Of a stretch of 14,282 nucleotides of DNA, positions 8,870-13,906 are shown piece by piece. Position numbers and translations under genes: made by a program. The notes under the pieces were generated by a model. It did not search any database. It saw only the letters and a list, made by a program, of their open reading frames with translations, and had not been told where the DNA came from. Within the stretch, counting starts at the first letter, position 1; every line of letters starts with the position of its first letter. Source of the DNA: a bacterium (GTDB taxonomy: Bacteria > UBA9089 > CG2-30-40-21 > SBAY01); the NCBI GenBank assembly GCA_030018635.1, contig JASEHU010000020.1, forward strand, positions 1 to 14,282, read 5' to 3'.

Positions 8870-9314
8870 ATCAAAAGTTGAAGAAATTGCGCTTGAATAG
8901 TTTGAAAGTCTTGGCTATGAAATCCTTTTTGGTCCAGAAATTGCTCCTGGTGAGCTTAGAGCCGAGCATAATAGTTACAATGAGGTTATATTAAAGGAAA
9001 GATTCAGAAGTGCTCTTTTTTCATTAAATCCTTATATTCCTCAAGAAGCATTGGAAGAAGTCGTTTGCAGGCTCTCAAGAAGTGAAACTCCTTCTCTTGT
9101 TGCAAATAACCACTCATTCCATAAGATGCTTGTTGACACTGTTCAAAAAAATCTCACAATTGATTGGTCTATAAAAGAGGGTGCAAGGGCTAATCTTCGT
9201 GTGTTAATCAAGCGAACACTAAAGAAATATAATTATCCTCCTGACAAACAAGAAAAGGCAACTCAATCAGTATTAGAACAGGCAGAGTTGGTATGTAATG
9301 AATGGGGGAACTAA
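8850..9314 (+). pseudogene. hsdR: Remnant of type I restriction subunit HsdR (N- and C-terminal ends fused, amber stop)
   Basis: The frame starts at ATG 8850 after AAAGGAG (8834-8840). Residues 1-16 and 18-95 match the HsdR N-terminal region (ESLGYEILFGPEIAPGE, then RFRSALFSLNP and NNHSFHKMLVD). The frame then jumps directly to an HsdR C-terminal tail (IDWSIKEGARANLRVLIKR, then YPPDKQE...VLEQAE) ending at TAA 9312-9314. Normal HsdR proteins have roughly 800-1100 residues, so the nuclease and helicase core has been deleted in frame. Codon 17 is TAG (8898-8900), where relatives probably have a sense codon such as Trp. Both lesions make this non-functional. A shorter product from an internal start (for example TTG 9051) is possible but unlikely to matter. 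Confidence 0.85.
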
Positions 9315-9610
9315 GATGCTCAAATCTTATCGGAATATAAGTTTCTTTAGTGACTCTACAGCTACCTTCGGGAGCATTGGCTATATGGCTCACTTTGTTC
9401 GCTCAAATCGGTTTATGCTGACTTCGTATAGTCTATATCATTATATGAAATAGTGGTTTTAGGATCGAAAGTTAACTTATAAAGACCTTATGTAACATAC
9501 TAATCTTTCTTCTTGTTTTATGTTTTAATATTTATAGTGTAGAGTCGGGCAGGGAAGAGGTTAAAGGGAGTAAATGTATAATAAGACTAATTTGTTCCAG
9601 GGAGTAAAAA
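9315..9610. other. Intergenic stretch after the hsdR remnant
   Basis: About 300 bases hold no gene I can defend. An ATG at 9316 opens a 45-codon frame ending at 9453; its composition is undistinguished. The segment 9380-9437 contains TTTATGCTG followed by CGTATAG, which resembles the right side of the attC-like site at 12990-13010 (TTTATGCTG...CGTTAGG) and may be a decayed half-site. The right copy of the 24-bp repeat lies at 9546-9569. TATAAT occurs at 9577-9582, about 30 bases before the next small ORF, but no convincing -35 element is spaced correctly. Confidence 0.4.
9546..9569 (+). repeat. 24-bp direct repeat, right copy
   Basis: This is the partner of 7199-7222 (21 of 24 bases identical, same orientation). 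It lies downstream of the hsdR remnant and upstream of the SDH protease module, so the pair frames the type I remnant of about 2.3 kb. Confidence 0.55.
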
Positions 9611-9712
9611 ATGAAGAGAAATGATAGTCATGGATTTGAACACGACACTAATGTCAGATATAACGCTAAATTGGAAAGATATACAGCATTTATGTCGTAT
9701 AAAACAAGTTAA
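9611..9712 (+). CDS. 33-residue small protein/leader ORF (NVRYNxKLxRYTxFM family)
   Basis: The ATG at 9611 follows AGGGAG (9599-9604) at six bases, and the ORF ends at TAA 9710-9712, 44 bases before the protease gene. Its core, NVRYNAKLERYTAFM, is closely matched by a second small ORF at 11034-11177 (NVRYNTKLDRYTTFM): 15 of 24 aligned residues are identical, with several silent or conservative codon differences. That supports translation rather than chance. The DNA beneath is also an imperfect palindrome, so it might instead be a structured leader. No known family is recognised. Its place directly before a longer gene suggests a regulatory leader peptide or a small partner protein. Confidence 0.5.
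   Translation: MKRNDSHGFEHDTNVRYNAKLERYTAFMSYKTS
9642..9698 (+). repeat. 57-bp imperfect palindromic element, copy 1
   Basis: The arms begin ACGACA and end TGTCGT, with further matched blocks AATG/CATT and ATAT/ATAT around a centre of AAATT; 15 of 26 arm positions pair. A related element lies at 11068-11124. It falls inside the 33-residue ORF. It could fold in RNA or single-stranded DNA, or simply reflect the coding similarity of the two ORFs. Confidence 0.5.
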
Positions 9713-9756
9713 GAGAAATGTTCAAGCAAAAACGCTGTTAGGAGGGAAAAAAGAGA

Positions 9757-10719
9757 ATGCCAAAGATTAAAAAGCCTAAAAAGCCTTTGGAGATGTCCCA
9801 GTTAGAGAAACGAATCATTGAATTGGAAGAAACTATTGAACAAAAGTTGAAACGCTATCAAGAAATTAAAAAAGATTATCTGTGTTTCCCCTTTCTTGGA
9901 GTGGATATCACCACTACGGTGGTGGATGATATATTTCAGGATTTACGGACCAAATACCAGGAATGTAATGGCCGTCTGAATATCATCGTTGATTCTGGTG
10001 GTGGTGATATTGACGCAGCTTATAATCTGGCGATGTTGTTCCGAAAATATGGAACTATTGAGCTAAATTTCATAGTTCCACGCTGGGCAAAAAGTGCAGC
10101 TACTTTGCTGGTTTGCTCTGGAGACAAGATATTTATGTCGCCAATTGCTGAATTAGGTCCCTTAGACCCTCAGATAACGCAATTCAATCTATTAGAAGGA
10201 CGCATCGAAAGATTTTCTCCACTTCATATTGAGGCGACGCTTAATATGATCCGGCAGGAGTTTGAAAAAGGTAATGATAAATTTGCTCAAGGATTGATGG
10301 AACGGCTTCAGTTCCCTCTTACCCTGGGAGGGTTCATAAAGTATCATGAAATTGGAGAGCAGTATTTGGTTAAACTTTTAGAAACAAGAATGTTCAAAGG
10401 AGGTAAGAAAAAGGGAGACGCAAAAGCCATCGCGAAAATACTTAATAAAGGGTATGCTGATCACGGCTTCTGCATCAACATTGATGAGGCCAAGAGTATC
10501 GGCTTAGATGTGGAGGATCTTGAGGGCGAGGAATTGGATGTTGTTTGGGAAATACATGGGTTAAATAGGGAGAGGAAGAAGCTTCAAGAGGAAATAAGAG
10601 GCAGTAAAGTTACGGAGAAAATAAAGGATTTACCGCCGGGGTTGCTGGATAAACTACTTAAACCCTTACAAGAAAGGCTCCAAGCAGAAATACATCAAAC
10701 TACAAAGGAGGAAATGTAA
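9757..10719 (+). CDS. SDH-family serine protease (ClpP/crotonase fold), cytosolic
   Basis: The 320-residue protein starts at ATG 9757 after GGAGGG (9741-9746). It resembles the serine dehydrogenase proteinase (SDH) family, relatives of ClpP and SppA. An N-terminal charged coiled-coil (about 10-42) precedes LNIIVDSGGGDIDAAYNLA (74-92), where the glycines would form the oxyanion region. AKSAATLL (111-118) holds the probable nucleophile S113, and LGPLDPQ (133-139) and DHGFCI (H236) are further family hallmarks. There is no signal peptide or transmembrane helix, unlike SppA-type enzymes, so it should be cytosolic. The tail (270-320) is again charged and helical. Its substrate is unknown. It lies between R-M modules and is followed by a 1-base-overlapping small ORF. 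The fold call is good; a defence role comes from location only. Confidence 0.8.
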   Translation: MPKIKKPKKPLEMSQLEKRIIELEETIEQKLKRYQEIKKDYLCFPFLGVDITTTVVDDIFQDLRTKYQECNGRLNIIVDSGGGDIDAAYNLAMLFRKYGTIELNFIVPRWAKSAATLLVCSGDKIFMSPIAELGPLDPQITQFNLLEGRIERFSPLHIEATLNMIRQEFEKGNDKFAQGLMERLQFPLTLGGFIKYHEIGEQYLVKLLETRMFKGGKKKGDAKAIAKILNKGYADHGFCINIDEAKSIGLDVEDLEGEELDVVWEIHGLNRERKKLQEEIRGSKVTEKIKDLPPGLLDKLLKPLQERLQAEIHQTTKEEM

Positions 10720-10838
10720 TGGAATTTCGAAGCTTTCCCCTTGAATATTCGGTGCCATTCCAGGCGCTCCCATTCTTTCAGGGTGCTTTTGTCATAAAAC
10801 TACTGGATTCTGTTATGCTTCATGAGTGTATGACTTAA
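10719..10838 (+). CDS. 39-residue small ORF coupled to the SDH protease
   Basis: The ATG at 10719 overlaps the protease stop (TAATG), and AAGGAGG (10705-10711) lies 7 bases upstream, which is ideal for translation. The product is hydrophobic and aromatic (MEFRSFPLEYSVPFQALPFF at the start), with no recognised domain. It may be the remnant of a longer gene. Only the translation signals support it. Confidence 0.4.
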   Translation: MEFRSFPLEYSVPFQALPFFQGAFVIKLLDSVMLHECMT

Positions 10839-10848
10839 TTATAATAAA

Positions 10849-10867
10849 TATACTTTTTTAGTATAAT
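10849..10867 (+). promoter_or_regulatory. Putative promoter -10 with overlapping dyad upstream of the EcoRV-type operon
   Basis: TATACT (10849-10854) and AGTATA (10860-10865) form a perfect six-base inverted repeat separated by five T's, and the right arm overlaps a perfect TATAAT (10862-10867). No good -35 is visible at 17 bases. An inverted repeat over a -10 would suit a repressor or controller protein, as in regulated type II R-M systems. AGAGGTG follows at 10874-10880. Confidence 0.4.
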
Positions 10868-10884
10868 ATTAAAAGAGGTGATAA

Positions 10885-11037
10885 ATAATAAAGTTAGATA
10901 AAATTGGGAAAATTCTAGTTAAGGAAATTTGGAAGAGTGAAACAAAGAATCTTTCTCCCTGTGTGCAGAGGATTTTTGAGCTTGCACGGAAAATATCTGT
11001 TGAACCCTATATTACCACCCCAGAAGGTAAAAAGTGA
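10885..11037 (+). CDS. Small ORF at the head of the EcoRV-type operon, start codon uncertain
   Basis: An open frame of about 50 codons ends at TGA 11035-11037 and overlaps the next ORF (GTGA). It has a plausible protein-like sequence (LDKIGKILVKEIWKSETKNL, later CVQRIFELARKISVEPYIT). A good ribosome site, GAGGTG (10875-10880), is placed for a start near 10885-10888, but the codons there are ATA ATA. An in-frame stop (TAA 10882) lies just upstream, and no ATG, GTG or TTG occurs until a GTG near 10963. Alternatively, GTG 10878 in another frame would join it after loss of one base in the A-rich run, which suggests a frameshifted gene, an unusual start or a sequencing error. No family is recognised; a control function is a guess from position. 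Confidence 0.4.
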   Translation: MIKLDKIGKILVKEIWKSETKNLSPCVQRIFELARKISVEPYITTPEGKK

Positions 11038-11177
11038 AGATAAAAAGATATTCCTCTGGATGTATAAACGACAATAATGTAAGATATAACACCAAATTGG
11101 ATAGATATACGACATTTATGTTGTATATAAATGAGTTATACGCAATTTCGCCTAATGAGGAGGAAATGAAAATATGA
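11034..11177 (+). CDS. 47-residue small protein coupled to the EcoRV-type endonuclease
   Basis: GTG 11034 follows AGAAGG (11022-11027) at six bases and overlaps the preceding stop. The TGA at 11175-11177 overlaps the endonuclease ATG (ATGA), so the three frames are translationally coupled. Its core, NVRYNTKLDRYTTFM, is paralogous to the 33-residue ORF upstream of the protease at 9611; this copy has a longer, acidic tail (SPNEEEMKI). No helix-turn-helix of the usual R-M controller kind is visible. It could be a leader peptide, a small regulator or a partner of the endonuclease. Existence is well supported by coupling and paralogy; function is unknown. Confidence 0.6.
   Translation: MKIKRYSSGCINDNNVRYNTKLDRYTTFMLYINELYAISPNEEEMKI
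11068..11124 (+). repeat. 57-bp imperfect palindromic element, copy 2
   Basis: This is the homologue of 9642-9698: arms ACGACA...TGTTGT with matched blocks AATGT/ACATT and ATAT/ATAT, and 16 of 26 arm positions paired. The C-to-T change in the right arm relative to copy 1 keeps a G.U pair in RNA. It lies inside the 47-residue ORF, 50 bases before the endonuclease start. Confidence 0.5.
11135..11155 (-). repeat. Inverted copy of attC-like end sequences upstream of the EcoRV-type gene
   Basis: GTTATACGC (11135-11143) is the exact reverse complement of 12923-12931, and AATTTCGCCTAA (11144-11155) is the exact reverse complement of 13005-13016. In addition, TTTATGTTGT (11115-11124) is the reverse complement of 12932-12941. 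The same end sequences therefore flank the endonuclease-methylase pair in opposite orientation, although here the central stem is missing. Confidence 0.5.
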
Positions 11178-11818
11178 AGATTAACTTGAAGAGCGATTTA
11201 GAACAGTTGTTTTCTGACTTTAGATGGAAGATAAAAGGCATGACTGACAAAGATGGTAATATATATCCCATCCCTCCGATACCGCAAGTTATAACCGGAA
11301 TCTTTCAGGAGATAACAAAACATAAGGTTAAGAAGTTCATGAAAGAAAAATACAAGTGCGAAATAGTCCAAGGAGGGCCGAGAGAATATCCAGAAATTAC
11401 CCTTATCGGAGGCAAGCTCGGTAATAGGAAAATCGCTATTGACATAAAAACCACTAGAAGAATAAGCGAAAATAGAATAAGCGGATTTACTGTTGGTAGT
11501 TTTGCAGGGTATTTTTTACATCCAGAAAAGCAAATGCCGGGTTGTAAATTCCCATATGGAGAGTTTGATGAACATTGGATTACAGGCTTTATCTACACTT
11601 GGAATCCAGATGTAGATAGTTTACAAATGATTTCGGATGTTGAAGTCGTCGTTCAGCAGAAGTGGAAAATTGCTTCAAAGTCTACTGGAACAGGAACAAC
11701 CTTTGCTATCGGTTCCATTAAAGATATAGATAAATTAAGAAGGGGGGAAGGGGTGTTCAAGAACAAAGATGAGTTTGAAACTTACTGGAGGAGACGAGGA
11801 AAAGAGAGGCGAAGGTGA
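11174..11818 (+). CDS. EcoRV-family type II restriction endonuclease
   Basis: This 214-residue protein aligns collinearly with EcoRV as I recall it: YPEITL...RKIAIDIKTT (72-94) against YPDFTL...KKIAIDIKTT, HWITGFIYT (134-142) against HWIIGYVYT, WKIA...IGSI (164-182), and GEGVFKNKDEF..YW (191-205). Catalytic D90 and K92 are kept at identical numbering. The first metal ligand, D74 in EcoRV, is E74 here, and EcoRV E45 aligns with Q45. The recognition loop, EcoRV GSGNTTN (182-188), is GTGTTFA here (172-178), so the key Asn185 is Thr. The protein lacks roughly the last 25-30 residues of EcoRV. It should cleave double-stranded DNA as a dimer, possibly at a site related to but not necessarily GATATC. 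GAGGAGG (11157-11163) serves ATG 11174, and the methylase gene starts 4 bases after its stop. Confidence 0.88.
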   Translation: MKINLKSDLEQLFSDFRWKIKGMTDKDGNIYPIPPIPQVITGIFQEITKHKVKKFMKEKYKCEIVQGGPREYPEITLIGGKLGNRKIAIDIKTTRRISENRISGFTVGSFAGYFLHPEKQMPGCKFPYGEFDEHWITGFIYTWNPDVDSLQMISDVEVVVQQKWKIASKSTGTGTTFAIGSIKDIDKLRRGEGVFKNKDEFETYWRRRGKERRR

Positions 11819-11821
11819 TAA

Positions 11822-12907
11822 ATGGCACGAAAATATAACATGATAAAACAAGCAACCTTGCCCTTCATAGATCAATTTCAGGAGGTAAGGATACCTACAA
11901 CTCGCTATCAAGGCTCTAAGGCAAAACTCGTAGATTGGATCTGGGAAAACATAAAGGATTTAAGTTTTGCAAGTGCTCTTGATGCTTTTGGTGGCACAGG
12001 AGTGGTAGGGTATTATTTGAAACAACAGGGTAAACAAGTTTTTTACAATGACTATCTTAAATCGAATTATTATATAGGAGTAGCATTAATCGAAAACAAC
12101 ATCTATAGATTGAGTGAGATTGAAATCGAAAGACTTCTTACGCAAGACCCAAAGTATGACTACCATTCATTTATAGCAGAAATCTTCAAGAATATTTACT
12201 ACACTGATGAAGAAAACCAATGGCTTGATATAGTGGTTCAGAATATTCAGAGGATGGGAAATATTTACAAGAAAGCATTAGCATATTATGCCCTCTTCCA
12301 AGCTTGTCTAGTAAAGAGACCTTTCAATCTTTTTCACCGTAAAAATCTTTACATTCGCTTTGCTGATGTAAAAAGGACTTTTGGGAATAAAGCGACCTGG
12401 GATAGACAATTTGAAGAGCATTTTATGGATTTCATTCGTGAAATTAGTTATTTGGTCTATAATAATGGCAAAGAAAACAAGGCGTATAATTTAGATGTGT
12501 TTGAAATAGAAGGCAATTTTGACTTAGTGTATATTGACCCACCCTATACTTCAGTAAAAGGTGTTAGCGTTGATTATAAGAATTTCTACCATTTTCTTGA
12601 AGGATTAGTGAATTATGAGAAGTGGGAAAGCATGATAGACCGTAAAACTATAAACAAACGCTTTTATAGAGATGATAACCCTTGGAATGATAAGTTAAAA
12701 ATTAGAGGGAAGTTCAGAGACCTCTTTGAGAAATTTCGGGATAGTATCCTTGTAATATCCTATAGGTCTGACGGGATTCCTTCAATTCAAAAAATTGAAT
12801 CTGACCTCAAACTTTTCAAAAAGCGTGTTCGTGTTCATAAATTTGATAATTATAAATATGTTCTCAGCAATAGCACAACTTCTGAAGTTTTAATGATTGG
12901 AGAATAG
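11822..12907 (+). CDS. D12-class (Dam-like) N6-adenine DNA methyltransferase of the EcoRV-type system
   Basis: The 361-residue enzyme should protect host DNA against the adjacent endonuclease by methylating adenine with S-adenosylmethionine. Motifs follow the alpha/D12 order: motif X RYQGSK (28-33), AdoMet-binding motif I DAFGGTG (54-60), then YND (75-77), and catalytic motif IV YIDPPY (237-242), with VISYRSDG (311-318) near the C-terminus. The recognition region should lie between motif I and DPPY (about 100-220). The ATG at 11822 follows GAAGGTG and is 3 bases after the endonuclease stop, so the pair is co-translated with R before M. It ends just before the attC-like site. Specificity cannot be read from the sequence. 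Confidence 0.9.
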   Translation: MARKYNMIKQATLPFIDQFQEVRIPTTRYQGSKAKLVDWIWENIKDLSFASALDAFGGTGVVGYYLKQQGKQVFYNDYLKSNYYIGVALIENNIYRLSEIEIERLLTQDPKYDYHSFIAEIFKNIYYTDEENQWLDIVVQNIQRMGNIYKKALAYYALFQACLVKRPFNLFHRKNLYIRFADVKRTFGNKATWDRQFEEHFMDFIREISYLVYNNGKENKAYNLDVFEIEGNFDLVYIDPPYTSVKGVSVDYKNFYHFLEGLVNYEKWESMIDRKTINKRFYRDDNPWNDKLKIRGKFRDLFEKFRDSILVISYRSDGIPSIQKIESDLKLFKKRVRVHKFDNYKYVLSNSTTSEVLMIGE

Positions 12908-12922
12908 AATGATAGCGAAACA

Positions 12923-13011
12923 GCGTATAACACAACATAAAAGGTTCGCCCTGCGAGCTCACCCAAATTTTTGCTTCGCAAAAACTTCTTTTATGCTGGG
13001 AACGTTAGGCG
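12923..13011 (+). other. Integron attC-like recombination site (59-base-element type)
   Basis: The outer arms GCGTATAAC (12923-12931) and CGTTAGGCG (13003-13011, containing the core-site form GTTRRRY as GTTAGGC) pair imperfectly. Nested inside them are ATAAAAG/CTTTTAT (within 12937-12943 and 12988-12994) and a terminal hairpin TTTTTGC-TTC-GCAAAAA (about 12968-12984). Spacing between inner and outer arms is unequal (about 5 against 8), as in attC sites that fold as single strands for integrase. It lies exactly between the methylase stop and the next gene. No integrase is in the window, so it could be a solitary or mobilised cassette end, or another folded repeat. Confidence 0.5.
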
Positions 13012-13054
13012 AAATTATTGCCTAAAAACAGAAGAGAAAAGAAAGGATAGGAAA

Positions 13055-13906
13055 ATGAAATTTATGGATAACAATGAAAGTTCTCTTTCAAAATTAATCC
13101 TGTCAGAGTTAAACAGGCTATTACAGGAATTAGAAAGGGATATCAAACAAAGGAATTCTATAAAAAAGTATTTATCAGAAATGAAGAAGGCATATGAACG
13201 GTCTGATAGCGAAACTCTTATTAAATTATTATCAAGGCAGACAAAAGAGCAACTCAAGTCTCTTTATCCCACAGCTATGGAAACAATGGAAAAAGTTTCA
13301 GTTGATATTAGAAGACATTCTGAACAGGCTTTTGCTACTCTCTTTAACCAAGTTCAAAAATATTGTAAAAACAATAATATTTCTCTTCGAGGTAACCTAC
13401 CAAAGTTATTTGTTGATTATCTTCTTGAAGTGGAATTAAATGAAAATAAACAGACAGCCAAAATAGGTACTATTTTTTTAAAAACTTTGGACTGGGAAAA
13501 AATTCGTGTAGCAATGGACCGAGAACAACATAGAATTTGGGACAGGGAATTCGATCCAACAAACTTTAGAGATCGTCTTTTAAATTTTTATTTAGAAATA
13601 ATCAAGATTAAACCCAACCCAGTAGGATGGGTGCAATTAGAGGACATCTATCAATCACAAAAAAGACATATACAGCAAAAAAATCCTAACTGGAAAAAAG
13701 GGGGTCGTCTTATAGCATATTATAAGGATGAATTTAGTGCAGATCTTTCAAAGTTATGGAAAGCCCAGATAGTTCAAGAAATCGGTTCTCCTCATATCGA
13801 ACTGAGTGGAATTCGTGACCCACGATTATCATATAAGATTCGGTTACCAGATGGAAAAATTGAGTCGTATGGGTATATGAGACTTAAGAATGAGGGAGCT
13901 TTATGA
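13055..13906 (+). CDS. Uncharacterised 283-residue protein coupled to a BREX-type ATPase
   Basis: I do not recognise the family. The start is ATG 13055, preceded by AAGGA (13043-13047) at seven bases; an in-frame extension to 12971 would read through the attC-like site and is rejected. The N-terminal 90 residues are strongly helical and charged, consistent with coiled coil (LNRLLQELERDIKQRNSIKK). The C-terminal 120 residues contain mixed helix/strand with basic patches (QQKNPNWKKGGRLIAYYKDE), which would suit a DNA- or protein-binding domain. Its stop overlaps the next start (ATGA), so it is the first gene of a module continuing beyond the window. A subunit or adaptor role with the ATPase is likely but inferred. 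Confidence 0.8.
   Translation: MKFMDNNESSLSKLILSELNRLLQELERDIKQRNSIKKYLSEMKKAYERSDSETLIKLLSRQTKEQLKSLYPTAMETMEKVSVDIRRHSEQAFATLFNQVQKYCKNNNISLRGNLPKLFVDYLLEVELNENKQTAKIGTIFLKTLDWEKIRVAMDREQHRIWDREFDPTNFRDRLLNFYLEIIKIKPNPVGWVQLEDIYQSQKRHIQQKNPNWKKGGRLIAYYKDEFSADLSKLWKAQIVQEIGSPHIELSGIRDPRLSYKIRLPDGKIESYGYMRLKNEGAL

Noticed and set aside
8898..8900. TAG in hsdR as a recoded sense codon
   Set aside because: hsdR is already destroyed by a large internal deletion, and no other gene in the window needs TAG read as sense; the methylase at 11822-12907 ends with TAG.
9316..9453. 45-codon ORF after the hsdR remnant
   Set aside because: It has a possible GGGGGA site but no similarity or coupling; too weak to call a gene.
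9625..9645. GTTCAAATCC on the - strand, like the T-loop of a tRNA 3' end
   Set aside because: There is no acceptor stem, anticodon arm or CCA context, so a ten-base match is likely chance.
12971..13054. N-terminal extension of the 283-residue protein to 12971
   Set aside because: It would read through the attC-like hairpin; ATG 13055 has a ribosome site and the protein-like sequence starts there.
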